Positions 15,975 through 24,184 of a stretch of 64,000 nt of DNA are shown here, piece by piece. The stretch comes from Collinsella aerofaciens (GTDB lineage Bacteria > Actinomycetota > Coriobacteriia > Coriobacteriales > Coriobacteriaceae). The translations under genes and the position numbers were made by a program. The notes below the pieces were generated by a model that saw only the letters and a program-made list of their open reading frames with translations, was not told the origin of the DNA and did no database searches. How positions within the stretch are numbered: position 1 is the stretch's first letter; every line of letters begins with the position of its first letter. The DNA is taken from assembly GCF_028209625.1 (NCBI RefSeq), contig NZ_JAQLDU010000004.1, positions 62,001 through 126,000 of the forward strand, read 5' to 3'.

Positions 15975-16280
15975 TTAGAACTTGTGGCCGCACTTCTTGC
16001 AGACGCGCAGCTTGTTCTTGCCGTCCTTCTCGTGACCGACGCGGGTAACCTTACCGCACTCGGGGCAAACGAGATTGACGTTGGAGGCGTCGATGGGAGC
16101 CTCCTGCGAAACGATGCCGCCCTGCTGGTTGGCAGCGTTGGGCTTGACGGCCTTCTTGACGACCGAAACGCCCTCGACAACGACCTTGTTCTCGGCGGGG
16201 AGAGCACGCAGGACAACGCCCTGCTTGCCGCGATCCTTACCAGAGAGAACCTGGACCTTATCGCCCTTCTTGATATACAT
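15975..16280 (-). CDS. rplX: 50S ribosomal protein L24
   Basis: A 101-residue early-assembly protein of the large subunit. The N-terminal KOW segment ([18 protein letters not shown]) is clear. The C-terminus has a zinc ribbon, [11 protein letters not shown] and CKKCGHKF, present in many L24 proteins. It starts 13 bases after rplN. It is the last gene of this operon; rplE, rpsN and rpsH, which usually follow, are not here. Confidence 0.97.
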   Translation of the reverse strand: MYIKKGDKVQVLSGKDRGKQGVVLRALPAENKVVVEGVSVVKKAVKPNAANQQGGIVSQEAPIDASNVNLVCPECGKVTRVGHEKDGKNKLRVCKKCGHKF

Positions 16281-16293
16281 ATATCTCCCCTAA

Positions 16294-16662
16294 CTACAGG
16301 GTCTCGGGAGCGAGCGAGACGATCTTCATGTACTTCTTGTCACGAAGCTCGCGAGCGACGGGCCCGAAGATACGGGTGCCGACGGGCGAACCATCGTTGT
16401 TGATGACAACGCAGGCGTTCTCATCAAAGCGAATGTAGGAGCCATCCTTGCGGCGGATCTCCTTAACGGTGCGAACGACGACGCAACGGACAACGTCCTT
16501 CTTCTTGACGTTGGCGCCAGGCGTAGCCTCCTGGACAGCACCGATGAACACATCGCCGATGCCTGCATAACGACGCTTGGAACCGCCAAGCACCTTGATG
16601 CAGCGAATCTTGCGAGCGCCGGAGTTGTCGGCGACGTTCAGCATGGTTTGCATCTGAATCAT
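16294..16662 (-). CDS. rplN: 50S ribosomal protein L14
   Basis: A 122-residue, full-length L14 starting [18 protein letters not shown] and containing the conserved block [13 protein letters not shown]14 binds 23S rRNA and forms an inter-subunit bridge. A GGAGGAACATCTACC ribosome-binding region precedes the ATG. The 118-base gap before it, after rpsQ, is unusually long for this operon. Confidence 0.98.
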   Translation of the reverse strand: MIQMQTMLNVADNSGARKIRCIKVLGGSKRRYAGIGDVFIGAVQEATPGANVKKKDVVRCVVVRTVKEIRRKDGSYIRFDENACVVINNDGSPVGTRIFGPVARELRDKKYMKIVSLAPETL

Positions 16663-16722
16663 GGTAGATGTTCCTCCGAACTAAGAACCGAAGAGAGGTG
16701 CGCAGCCTTTATACGGCCCGTG

Positions 16723-16741
16723 GTATGCAAGCCAGGCATAC
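16723..16741 (-). promoter_or_regulatory. Small hairpin and possible internal promoter in the rpsQ-rplN gap
   Basis: GTATGC and GCATAC (16723-16728, 16736-16741) form a 6-bp perfect stem. Further downstream on the minus strand a TATAAA word (in CCGTATAAAGG) could be a -10 element, but no good -35 is seen. This may be an internal promoter or a processing site. Confidence 0.3.
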
Positions 16742-16780
16742 GCACATCTTCGGAAACGTACAAGTCGTAAGAGCGACTGC

Positions 16781-17041
16781 TTATTTAGCGCGCTCGACGA
16801 CCTCGATGAGGCGCCAACGCTTCATCTTGGACATAGGACGGGTCTCCATAACGCGGACGGTATCGCCCACGCCAGCCGTGCACTCCTCGTCGTGAGCGTG
16901 CAGCTTCTTGGAGCTGGTCATCATCTTGCCGTACTTGGGGTGACGCTTGCGCTCGGTGATGGTGACAACAATGGTCTTGGCACCGGAGACGGAGGTAACG
17001 ACACCCGTACGGACCTTACGCGAGTTACGCGAATCAGTCAT
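16781..17041 (-). CDS. rpsQ: 30S ribosomal protein S17
   Basis: An 86-residue, full-length S17 with the OB-fold signature VRTGVVTSVSGAKTIVVTI and the C-terminal GDTVRVMETRPMSK. It binds 16S rRNA early in small-subunit assembly. The start follows AAGGAGAGAAC. It is 16 bases downstream of rpmC. Confidence 0.98.
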   Translation of the reverse strand: MTDSRNSRKVRTGVVTSVSGAKTIVVTITERKRHPKYGKMMTSSKKLHAHDEECTAGVGDTVRVMETRPMSKMKRWRLIEVVERAK

Positions 17042-17057
17042 GTTCTCTCCTTAGGTC

Positions 17058-17273
17058 CTACTCGGCGACAGCGGACTTCTCCGCTGCGATCTCGCGGGCG
17101 CGCTGCTCCGTGAGGACGCGAGCGATGTCCTTCTTCACGGTGTTGACGCGAGCGGTGTTGTCCAGCTGGCTGGTGGCCATCTGGAAACGAAGGTTAAAGA
17201 GCTCGGCGCGCATTTCCTTCAGCTTCTCAACGAGCTGAGCGTCCGAGAGCTCACGAATCTCTGCGGGCTTCAT
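17058..17273 (-). CDS. rpmC: 50S ribosomal protein L29
   Basis: A 71-residue L29 with the usual helical pattern (KPAEIRELSDAQLVEKLKEM, then ELFNLRFQMATSQLDNT). It lies near the peptide exit tunnel. Its ATG overlaps the rplP stop codon (TAATG), indicating coupled translation. Confidence 0.97.
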   Translation of the reverse strand: MKPAEIRELSDAQLVEKLKEMRAELFNLRFQMATSQLDNTARVNTVKKDIARVLTEQRAREIAAEKSAVAE

Positions 17274-17776
17274 TAGTTCTCCTCCTTGGCGGCGGCGGCG
17301 TCCTCAGCAGCCCACTTGGCCTCGAGAGCGGCCTCCTCAGCCATCTCCTTCTCGATGCGCTGCTCAGCGTTCTTGGCAGCAACAATCTTGGTCTTGATGG
17401 GGAGCTTGTGCTGCGCAAGACGCAGAGCCTCGCGAGCGACCTCCTCGGGAACACCCTTGACCTCGAACATGATGCGGCCGGGCTTGACGACGGCCACCCA
17501 CTCCTCGGGGTTACCCTTACCAGAACCCATGCGAGTCTCGGCAGGCTTCTTGGTGATGGGCTTATCGGGGAAGATCGTGATGTAGACACGACCGCCACGC
17601 TTCATGTAGCGGGTCATGGCAATACGAGCGGCCTCGATCTGACGGTTGGTGATCCAATGGGCCTCGAGAGCCTGGATACCAAACTCGCCGAAATGCAGCT
17701 CGGTATTACCCTTGGCCTGGCCCTTCATGGAGCCACGCTGCACCTTGCGGTGAAGAATACGCTTAGGGGCAAGCAC
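17273..17776 (-). CDS. rplP: 50S ribosomal protein L16 with a C-terminal extension
   Basis: A 167-residue L16. The first 137 residues match the usual protein ([38 protein letters not shown]). About 30 extra residues follow, rich in Ala, Glu and Lys ([20 protein letters not shown]) and probably helical. L16 organises the A-site region of 23S rRNA. The start is GTG overlapping the rpsC stop (TAGTG). The extension is longer than in most bacteria. Confidence 0.96.
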   Translation of the reverse strand: MLAPKRILHRKVQRGSMKGQAKGNTELHFGEFGIQALEAHWITNRQIEAARIAMTRYMKRGGRVYITIFPDKPITKKPAETRMGSGKGNPEEWVAVVKPGRIMFEVKGVPEEVAREALRLAQHKLPIKTKIVAAKNAEQRIEKEMAEEAALEAKWAAEDAAAAKEEN

Positions 17777-18486
17777 TACTGACCCCTCCTCTCGGAGTTA
17801 CGACGACGAGGACGGGAAGAGCCCTCGAGTGCAGGGTTGGGAACAGGCTGGCCCGGGAGCTTCTCGCCCAGGTAGATCCAGACCTTCACGCCGCAAGCGC
17901 CCATGGTGGTGCTGGCGACAGCCGTGCCGTAGTCGATCTTGGCACGGAGGGTGTGCAGAGGCACGCGACCCTCGCGGTACCACTCACGACGGCCCATCTC
18001 GGCGCCGCCGAGACGACCGGAGCACTGGATACGGATGCCCTTAGCGCCGGCCTTGCGGGCGGACTGGACAGCCTTGCGCATGGCGCGACGGAAGGCAACG
18101 CGGCCCTCGAGCTGCTCGGCGATAGACTGAGCAACGAGGTTGGCGTCGAGCTCGGGGCGCTTAATCTCGACAACGTCGACGGAGAGCTGGCCCTTGGAGA
18201 CGCCAGCGACCTTCTCGAGCTCGGTGCGGAGGGTATCGATCTCGGCACCCTTCTTACCGATGACAACGCCGGGGCGAGCGGTGAGGATGATGACCTTCAC
18301 CTTGTCGCCAGCGCGCTCGATCTCGACGCGGGAGACAGCTGCGCGGGAAAGACGCTTCTCGAGGTACTTGCGGATCTCGAGATCGTTACCGAGGGTCTTA
18401 GCGTAATCCTTCTCTGCGAACCAGCGGGAGCGCCAGTTCTCGGTGATGCCAAGACGGAAGCCGGTGGGGTAGACTTTCTGACCCAT
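17776..18486 (-). CDS. rpsC: 30S ribosomal protein S3
   Basis: A 236-residue, full-length S3. It begins [20 protein letters not shown], has the KH-domain loop [10 protein letters not shown] near residue 76, and ends in a basic tail ([14 protein letters not shown]). S3 lines the mRNA entry channel. It starts six bases after the rplV stop. Confidence 0.98.
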   Translation of the reverse strand: MGQKVYPTGFRLGITENWRSRWFAEKDYAKTLGNDLEIRKYLEKRLSRAAVSRVEIERAGDKVKVIILTARPGVVIGKKGAEIDTLRTELEKVAGVSKGQLSVDVVEIKRPELDANLVAQSIAEQLEGRVAFRRAMRKAVQSARKAGAKGIRIQCSGRLGGAEMGRREWYREGRVPLHTLRAKIDYGTAVASTTMGACGVKVWIYLGEKLPGQPVPNPALEGSSRPRRRNSERRGQ

Positions 18487-18492
18487 ACAGCT

Positions 18493-18864
18493 TTACGCCT
18501 CCTTTCGAGGAGCAACGACGACGGTGATGTGGGAAGTACGCTTCAGAATGCGAGAAGCGGAACCCTTGGCGCGGGGACGGATGCGCTTAAGCGTCGGACC
18601 CTCGTCAACATAGGCAGCGGCGACAACCAGGTTGTCGGCACGCAGACCGTTGTTGTTCTCGGCGTTCGCAACGGCGGAACGGAGAACCTTCTCGACATCC
18701 ACGGCGACGGCGCGGTCGCAGAAGTGGAGGATGTCGAAGGCCTGAGCGACAGGCTTGCGGCGGATCAGATCGACCACCAGGCGGGCCTTGCTGGGGGAAA
18801 CACGCACGTACTTAGCGACGGCGCGAACCTCGGTGGCCTCAGTTTCAATAGACTTAGTTGCCAT
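18493..18864 (-). CDS. rplV: 50S ribosomal protein L22
   Basis: A 123-residue L22 with the signature [20 protein letters not shown] and the tunnel-loop region [20 protein letters not shown], which contacts the exit tunnel where macrolides bind. It starts 14 bases after rpsS. Confidence 0.98.
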   Translation of the reverse strand: MATKSIETEATEVRAVAKYVRVSPSKARLVVDLIRRKPVAQAFDILHFCDRAVAVDVEKVLRSAVANAENNNGLRADNLVVAAAYVDEGPTLKRIRPRAKGSASRILKRTSHITVVVAPRKEA

Positions 18865-18878
18865 TTACGGTTAACCCC

Positions 18879-19139
18879 CTATTTGGCCTTGTGGCCACGG
18901 AACGTACGAGTCGGCGCGAACTCGCCGAGCTTGTGACCAACCATGGACTCGGTAACATACACGGGCACATGCTTGCGGCCGTCGTGGACGGCGATGGTGT
19001 GACCAACCATCTCGGGGAAGATGGTGGACGCGCGGGACCAGGTCTTCACGACGTCCTTCTTGCCAGCCTCGTTCATCGCGGTGATACGCGAGAGAAGGCG
19101 AGTCTCCACGAACGGGCCCTTTTTGAGACTTCTGCTCAT
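18879..19139 (-). CDS. rpsS: 30S ribosomal protein S19
   Basis: An 86-residue S19 beginning [19 protein letters not shown] and containing the conserved [16 protein letters not shown]. It sits in the small-subunit head and helps bind tRNA. AGAAAGC-type ribosome-binding sequence precedes the ATG; rplB ends 32 bases upstream. Confidence 0.98.
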   Translation of the reverse strand: MSRSLKKGPFVETRLLSRITAMNEAGKKDVVKTWSRASTIFPEMVGHTIAVHDGRKHVPVYVTESMVGHKLGEFAPTRTFRGHKAK

Positions 19140-19171
19140 AAGTGCTTTCTCCTAAAACTCGGTATCCGAAA

Positions 19172-20002
19172 TTACTTCTTACGGCGACGAATGATGTGCT
19201 GGTTCGAGACCTTCTTCTTCTTGCGCGTACGAAGGCCCTTCGTCGGCTTACCCCAGGGGGTAACAGAGGGACGACCAGAGGTGTGGTTCTTGCCCTCGCC
19301 ACCGCCGTGCGGGTGGTCGACAGGGTTCATGACGGTACCGCGGACGGTCGGGCGCACGTTCATGTGACGCTTACGGCCGGCCTTGCCGATGACGATGTTG
19401 GCGTGATCGGCGTTGCCGACCTCACCGACGGTGGCGCGGCAGGTAACGAGGATGCGGCGCATCTCAGAGGAAGGCATACGGACGATAGCGTACTTGCCCT
19501 CCTTACCCATCAGCTGGCAGGAGTTACCGGCGGAACGGGCGATAGCGGCGCCCTTGCCCGGCTGGAACTCGACGGCGTGGATGAGCGTACCGACGGGGAT
19601 GTCGGCGAGGGGCAGAGCGTTGCCCGGCTTGATGTCGGCGTCAGAACCGGACATGATGGTCTGACCGACCTCGAGGCCCTTGGGGGCCAGGATGTAGCGC
19701 TTCTCACCGTCAGCGTAGTGCAGCAGAGCGATGCGAGCGGAACGGTTCGGATCGTACTCGATCGTGGCAACCTTGGCGGGCACGCCGTCCTTGTTGCGCT
19801 TGAAGTCGATCACGCGGTAACGACGCTTCACGCCGCCGCCCTGGTGGCGGGTGGTGATGCGGCCGTTGTTGTTACGACCGGCCTTCTTGGGCAGGGGCTC
19901 GAGAAGAGACTTCTCGGGCTTGGTGCAGGTGATCTCGGAGAAGTCGGAGATCGTCTGCCAACGCCTACCAGCGGAGGTCGGCTTAAGGTGCTTTACAGCC
20001 AT
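19172..20002 (-). CDS. rplB: 50S ribosomal protein L2
   Basis: A 276-residue L2. The start is the ATG complement of 20000-20002 ([15 protein letters not shown]) behind GAAAGG; a longer frame upstream reads through the promoter motif and is not used. The peptidyl-transferase-associated block [16 protein letters not shown] appears as [17 protein letters not shown] 179-base gap separates it from rplW and holds a hairpin and a probable promoter, so rplB can be transcribed independently of rplC-D-W. Confidence 0.98.
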   Translation of the reverse strand: MAVKHLKPTSAGRRWQTISDFSEITCTKPEKSLLEPLPKKAGRNNNGRITTRHQGGGVKRRYRVIDFKRNKDGVPAKVATIEYDPNRSARIALLHYADGEKRYILAPKGLEVGQTIMSGSDADIKPGNALPLADIPVGTLIHAVEFQPGKGAAIARSAGNSCQLMGKEGKYAIVRMPSSEMRRILVTCRATVGEVGNADHANIVIGKAGRKRHMNVRPTVRGTVMNPVDHPHGGGEGKNHTSGRPSVTPWGKPTKGLRTRKKKKVSNQHIIRRRKK

Positions 20003-20081
20003 TACAATCCCTTTCAATAGGAATCCGTTAGCCATCGCAGACAGGGATTCGAGGTTCTGCCTCGGGTGCGATGACACCGGA

Positions 20082-20106
20082 CGTATACACGGTTCCGGGC
20101 GTGTCC
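20082..20106 (-). promoter_or_regulatory. Predicted internal promoter of rplB with a motif shared with rplC
   Basis: The minus strand reads GGACACGCCCG, then GAACCGTG, then TATACG as a likely -10. The whole 25-bp stretch matches the rplC upstream region (21947-21971) at 21 of 25 positions. The -35 position (AAATGG) does not match TTGACA. Confidence 0.5.
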
Positions 20107-20127
20107 ATTTTATACGCCCAAAACCTT

Positions 20128-20163
20128 GAGCTCTCGCCTCCCCTATTTGGGAGGCATGAGCTC
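20128..20163 (-). terminator. Strong hairpin between rplW and rplB
   Basis: GAGCTC pairs with GAGCTC on the outside and GCCTCCC with GGGGAGGC inside, giving about a 14-bp stem with loop AAATA. The following minus-strand sequence AAGGTTTT is only weakly U-rich, so partial termination (attenuation) is more likely than complete. The rplB promoter motif follows within about 25 bases. Confidence 0.6.
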
Positions 20164-20181
20164 ACTCAACAGCAGCGAGTC

Positions 20182-20469
20182 TTAGGCCTGGTTGCCAAAG
20201 ACCTCGATGGTGTCGCCCTCGGCCAGCGTGACGATGGCCTTCTTCCAAGAACGGGTCTTGCCGGCGACATAGCGCACGCGCTTGGTCTTGGGCTTGACCG
20301 TCAGGGTGTTCACGCGAACGACCTTGACGCCGAAGATCTCCTCGACAGCGTCCTTGATCTGATACTTGTTAGCATCCTTGGCGACCTCGAACGTGTACTT
20401 GTTCTGCTCCATGCCGGAGAAGGAACGCTCGGACACGATCGGACGGATGATGATCTCGTGGGCGGTCAT
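20182..20469 (-). CDS. rplW: 50S ribosomal protein L23
   Basis: A 95-residue L23, the docking protein for trigger factor and SRP at the tunnel exit. It has the usual start (IIIRPIVSERSFSGMEQNKY) and core KVVRVNTLTVKPKTKRVR. Its ATG lies directly against the rplD stop. It is followed by a hairpin rather than directly by rplB. Confidence 0.97.
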   Translation of the reverse strand: MTAHEIIIRPIVSERSFSGMEQNKYTFEVAKDANKYQIKDAVEEIFGVKVVRVNTLTVKPKTKRVRYVAGKTRSWKKAIVTLAEGDTIEVFGNQA

Positions 20470-21096
20470 TTATGCAAGCACCTCCCCGAAGTGAGCGGCG
20501 ATGTCGGCGGGCATCAGCACGGCGTTGTTGTTGACGAGATCGTAGGTGTTGGCCTCGTCGGCAGTGATGATGAACGTCTTGGGAATGTTGCGGAACGACA
20601 GGTAGGCGTTGACGTCCTCATCGCGAACGATGATGGTCAGACGCTTGCCCTCAAGGCCGAGAGCCTTGAGCATGGCGACGGCAGCCTTGGTGGAAGGCTT
20701 CTCGAAGCCGTAGTCGTCGACGAGCACGAGCTCGCCATCGGCCAGCTTGGCGGACAGCGCGGAGCGCATAGCCAGCTTGACCTCCTTGTTGTTCATACGC
20801 TTAGCGTAGGAACGGGGCTTGGGGGCGAAGACAACGCCACCGTGACGCCACTGGGCAGCACGGATGGAACCCTGGCGGGCACGGCCGGTGCCCTTCTGAC
20901 GCCAAGGCTTCTTGCCGCCACCGGAAACCTCAGAGCGGCCCTTAGCGGACTGGGTGCCCTGACGCCAAGAGGCCATCTGGCACTTGACGATGTGGTGCAT
21001 AACGTGGATGTTCGGCTCGATGCCGTACACCTCAGCGGCGAGCTCGGCCTCGGCGACCTTCTTGCCCTCGCTGTTCTTTACTTCAAACTTTGCCAT
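20470..21096 (-). CDS. rplD: 50S ribosomal protein L4
   Basis: A 208-residue L4. The tunnel-loop region KKPWRQKGTGRARQGSIRAA is intact. In Gammaproteobacteria L4 also represses its own operon; nothing here shows whether it does so in this lineage. GGAGAACAC precedes the ATG. It lies 46 bases after rplC. Confidence 0.98.
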   Translation of the reverse strand: MAKFEVKNSEGKKVAEAELAAEVYGIEPNIHVMHHIVKCQMASWRQGTQSAKGRSEVSGGGKKPWRQKGTGRARQGSIRAAQWRHGGVVFAPKPRSYAKRMNNKEVKLAMRSALSAKLADGELVLVDDYGFEKPSTKAAVAMLKALGLEGKRLTIIVRDEDVNAYLSFRNIPKTFIITADEANTYDLVNNNAVLMPADIAAHFGEVLA

Positions 21097-21142
21097 TTAA
21101 GTGTTCTCCTTGGTATGACGCTGGGCTAAATGGGCTGGGCCC

Positions 21143-21763
21143 TTAGGCCATACGGATGGCGACGAGACCATTCTTGGCACCCGGGACAGCGCCCTTGACC
21201 AAGATGAGGTTCTGCTCGGCATCGATGCGGACAACGGAAAGGTTCTTGACGGTAACACGCTCGTTACCCATGTGACCGGCCATCTTGACGCCCTTGAGGA
21301 CGCGCGCAGGATAGGCGCACTGACCGATAGAACCGGGGTGACGCTGGAAGTGAGAACCATGCGTCATAGGACCGCGGCGCTGACCCCAGCGCTTGATGCG
21401 ACCCTGGAAGCCCTTACCCTTGGAGGTACCGATGACGTCGACCTTCTCGACATCAGCGAAATCAGCGACGGTGACGACCTCGCCGACCTTGTGCTCCTCG
21501 CCGTTCTCGACGCGGACCTCACGAAGGAAACGGACAGGCTCGACGCCAGCCTTGGCGAAGTGACCAGCCATGGGCTTGTTCACGTTCTTGGCCTTGATGT
21601 CGCCGAAACCGATCTGGACAGCGTCATAGCCGTCGGTTGCCTGAGTTTTAACCTGCGAGACAGCGCAGGGGCCAGCCTGGATGACCGTGACGGGAACGAC
21701 GTTATCGTCCTCGTCCCAAACCTGGGTCATGCCAATCTTGCGGCCGAGAATCATGCTGATCAA
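21143..21763 (-). CDS. rplC: 50S ribosomal protein L3
   Basis: About 206 residues with the L3 start [20 protein letters not shown] and the conserved [21 protein letters not shown]3 is an early-assembly protein of the large subunit. The start is uncertain: TTG at 21761-21763 or ATG at 21752-21754, neither with a strong ribosome-binding site. It is the first gene of this transcript: rpsJ, which normally precedes it, lies 14 kb away. A structured leader and a promoter motif lie upstream. Confidence 0.97.
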   Translation of the reverse strand: MISMILGRKIGMTQVWDEDDNVVPVTVIQAGPCAVSQVKTQATDGYDAVQIGFGDIKAKNVNKPMAGHFAKAGVEPVRFLREVRVENGEEHKVGEVVTVADFADVEKVDVIGTSKGKGFQGRIKRWGQRRGPMTHGSHFQRHPGSIGQCAYPARVLKGVKMAGHMGNERVTVKNLSVVRIDAEQNLILVKGAVPGAKNGLVAIRMA

Positions 21764-21783
21764 GATATGATCCCAACTCTCGC

Positions 21784-21835
21784 GTGGTCTTGGGACAATG
21801 CGTACACCACCGAGCGTACGCCCCTAGAGGACCAC
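21784..21835 (-). promoter_or_regulatory. Structured leader upstream of rplC
   Basis: In the minus-strand RNA GTGGTC (21830-21835) closes with GACCAC (21784-21789), and inside GCGTAC pairs with GTACGC. The two nested stems lie 20-70 bases before the rplC start and downstream of the predicted promoter, as expected for ribosomal-protein autoregulation. No known leader family was recognised. Confidence 0.45.
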
Positions 21836-21946
21836 TACTTACACGACGTGCTCCCCAGTCTTGTATTTCGCCCGGACTACCTGACAACCCTATTAAGCAG
21901 GCATTTTGTCCAGCCAGAATACTCCCCTGGTTTCACACAGCTGTTT

Positions 21947-21971
21947 AGTATACACGGCTGCGGGCGTATCC
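21947..21971 (-). promoter_or_regulatory. Predicted promoter of the rplC operon
   Basis: The minus strand reads GGATACGCCCG, CAGCCGTG, then TATACT as the -10. The stretch matches the rplB upstream region at 21 of 25 positions, and its first 19 bases resemble one upstream of the rpsL promoter (39222-39240). The leader to the start codon would be about 185 bases. Confidence 0.55.
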
Positions 21972-22024
21972 ATCGAGATTCATATTTCACTCACATTGTT
22001 TACGCAGGTAAAGTGCGTGGATGG

Positions 22025-22175
22025 CTCCCGAGCACGGCGGAGGGCCGGAGAAATATATTAAGGTCCCTGCTCTACAGTCCTGCGCAAGACGGAGAGCACA
22101 TTAAGTGCTCTCCTTTGCGTGCGGAACTCGCGATGACCTTAATATATTTCTCCGGCCCTCCGCCGTGCTCGGGAG
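22025..22175. repeat. 41-bp perfect inverted repeat with a central hairpin
   Basis: Arms 22025-22065 and 22135-22175 are exactly complementary over 41 bases and enclose 69 bases. In the middle GGAGAGCAC and GTGCTCTCC form a second perfect hairpin around ATTAA. It lies between the histidine phosphatase 3' end and the rplC promoter. The same plan, with different arm sequence, recurs at 51878-52006. No open reading frame is present. Confidence 0.9.
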
Positions 22176-22212
22176 ACGACACGTTGATGTCTGCTTAACT
22201 CTGCTCGCTCAG

Positions 22213-22839
22213 CTAATTACTTTGTTGAGGATCGATGATTTGCTGCAAGATAAACTTGGATTGGGGCGCGTCGCCTTCTTCTCCCGACTTTTCCTCTTCG
22301 AAATCGAAAATCATGATGGCGCAGTTGGGGAGTTTTGTTGGGAGTTCGAAGCCCTCTGGGGCTGCAGCCTTGATGAATTGGCGGCTAGCGCTGCCGTGGC
22401 TTACTGCTAGGAGGGTTTCGATCCCCTCGGCGCCCATGAGATTGGTGAGGGCGCCCACCATGCGCTCCTGCAGGGCATGGCTTCCTTCTCCGCCAAATGG
22501 GATCAGGTCCTCGCCGGGGTCCCAGACGTCGGTGGGTAGGGCGTCGTGGGGGCCTTCTTCGAAGGTGCCGTAGCTGCGCTCGATGATGCCTTCGCAGGGC
22601 TCGACTGCTGCATCCCGGCCGAGGAGTTCGGTTGCGACGAGACTTGCCGTGTCCATGGCTCGGCCTAAGGGCGAAGAGACCACTTTGTCGGGAACGACGT
22701 TGTGGGCTTTGAGCCACGCGGCTGCCATCCCGGCTTGCTGACGACCCAGGTCGGTCAGCGGTGAATCGCAGCGGCCCTGGACCAGCTTTTTGACGTTAAA
22801 CTCCGTCTGACCGTGGCGGAGTAGATACAGCTTCTTCAT
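22213..22839 (-). CDS. Histidine phosphatase family protein (phosphoglycerate-mutase-like)
   Basis: A 208-residue member of the branch 1 histidine phosphatase superfamily. The catalytic RHG motif is in LYLLRHGQTEFN with His9 as phospho-acceptor; the second histidine is in AVSHGSASRQF. Relatives include cofactor-dependent phosphoglycerate mutases, alpha-ribazole phosphatases and broad phosphatases; the motifs alone do not choose between them. It is the probable downstream partner of the cation efflux gene (39 bases apart), same strand. Confidence 0.88.
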   Translation of the reverse strand: MKKLYLLRHGQTEFNVKKLVQGRCDSPLTDLGRQQAGMAAAWLKAHNVVPDKVVSSPLGRAMDTASLVATELLGRDAAVEPCEGIIERSYGTFEEGPHDALPTDVWDPGEDLIPFGGEGSHALQERMVGALTNLMGAEGIETLLAVSHGSASRQFIKAAAPEGFELPTKLPNCAIMIFDFEEEKSGEEGDAPQSKFILQQIIDPQQSN

Positions 22840-22878
22840 GCTCTCCCCTTCTGCATAACCTGCTTTGCCGGCACAGCC

Positions 22879-24039
22879 TTACTCGTGGGTATGCCCTACG
22901 TAGTCTTCGTCGATCGTGATCTTGGCAATCGACTTGGGATATTCCGATTCGACCCGTTGTGCCAGCGCGTGCTTTAAGTCTTCGGCACTCATCTGCAGAT
23001 CCGAGGGACGCACGCAGTCAAAGATCACGTTGGTGTGCGTGGGGCCCAGAACACAGCGTAGGTCGTGGATCGAGAGGCGGCTATCAATCTCTTGAGCCAT
23101 AGCGTTGATGCGCAGACGCATGCTCGCCACCTTTGGATCGTCGGTCACGATGGGGTCGTAATGGAGCGTGACAATCATGCCGTCTTCGTTCCTAAATGCC
23201 TGTTCAATGTTGTCGAGCGTGTCGTGACTTTCCAGCGGGCTGGCCTCAGCCGCCATCTCGGCGTGAGCGCTTGCGAACTTTCTGCCTGGGCCGTAGTCGT
23301 GAACCATCAAATCGTGAACGCCCAAAACGCCGGGGTAGCTCATGATTTTGTCTCGAATGTGCTTGACCAGCTTAGGATCGGGCGCCTGGCCCAAAAGCGG
23401 GCTCATCGTATCCTGGATGAGTTCAAAGCCGCTCCAGCCAATATAGGCGCCAACGGCAAGGCCGACCCATGCATCTAGATTGATATGCGTCACCTGCGAA
23501 ACAATCGCGCACGCCAACACGGCGCCCGTGGCTAGAACATCGTTCTTGGAATCCTGCGCGGTCGCATGCAGCGTCTCGGACTCAATGCGATCGCCGAGTT
23601 TTTGGTTGAGGGCCGCCATCCAAAGCTTTACGACCATCGAAAGCGCAAGGACTGCCACCAGGGCAAGCGAGAACTCGACAGGTTCGGGGTGGATGACGCG
23701 CTCAACCGAGGACTTGATAAGCTCAAGGCCGATCAGCAGCACGAGCGCCGCCACGACCAGACCCGAGAGATACTCGTAGCGGCCATGGCCGTAAGGATGC
23801 TCGGGGTCTGCCGGCTTGCCCGCCAGCTTAAAGCCAAGCACGCTCACGATGTTCGAGCTGGCATCAGACAGGTTGTTCATAGCGTCCGCCACGATTGAAA
23901 CCGATCCCGACAGCACGCCAATTGCACCCTTCGCAGCGCATAGTGCCACATTGGCGAGAATACACACCATGCCCGTCAACGTTCCCACGCGTGCACGGTC
24001 GCCCTGCGCACGACGAACAATCCACTCGACCATCTGCAT
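22879..24039 (-). CDS. Cation diffusion facilitator (CDF) metal efflux protein
   Basis: A 386-residue inner-membrane divalent metal/proton antiporter. The first binding-site helix carries DAMNNLSD and the later helix HATAQDSKND, the standard CDF site residues in TM2 and TM5. A histidine-containing loop (HPYGHGRYEY) follows TM2. The C-terminal cytosolic domain is longer than usual (about 180 residues) and ends in a His/Glu tail. The HxxxD metal-site arrangement in TM5 fits zinc or manganese export. Metal specificity is not settled by sequence. Confidence 0.9.
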   Translation of the reverse strand: MQMVEWIVRRAQGDRARVGTLTGMVCILANVALCAAKGAIGVLSGSVSIVADAMNNLSDASSNIVSVLGFKLAGKPADPEHPYGHGRYEYLSGLVVAALVLLIGLELIKSSVERVIHPEPVEFSLALVAVLALSMVVKLWMAALNQKLGDRIESETLHATAQDSKNDVLATGAVLACAIVSQVTHINLDAWVGLAVGAYIGWSGFELIQDTMSPLLGQAPDPKLVKHIRDKIMSYPGVLGVHDLMVHDYGPGRKFASAHAEMAAEASPLESHDTLDNIEQAFRNEDGMIVTLHYDPIVTDDPKVASMRLRINAMAQEIDSRLSIHDLRCVLGPTHTNVIFDCVRPSDLQMSAEDLKHALAQRVESEYPKSIAKITIDEDYVGHTHE

Positions 24040-24112
24040 CCGCCCCCACGGTACTACCTATATATCTATTGCTCAAACGGATTGTAGTGTAGCCACTTTG
24101 TCCCCCAGATAC

Positions 24113-24146
24113 AAAAAGGCCGCAACCCACACGGGCCACGGCCTTG
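24113..24146 (-). terminator. Terminator after the PTS IIC gene
   Basis: AAGGCCG and CGGCCTT close a stem with a GC-rich interior, followed on the minus strand by TTTTTG. It lies 40-70 bases after the PTS IIC stop, upstream of the CDF gene. Confidence 0.75.
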
Positions 24147-24150
24147 GAAT

Positions 24151-24180
24151 GCGACATGCGGGACCGTCCCTTTGTCGCAC
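24151..24180. repeat. Palindromic repeat with GGGACCGTCCC core
   Basis: TGCGACA and TGTCGCA flank TGCGGGACCGTCCCTT. It sits four bases beyond the stop of the PTS IIC gene. A sister copy with arms TGTGACA/TGTCACA lies on the other side of that gene at 25416-25444. Confidence 0.75.
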
Positions 24181-24184
24181 AGGT

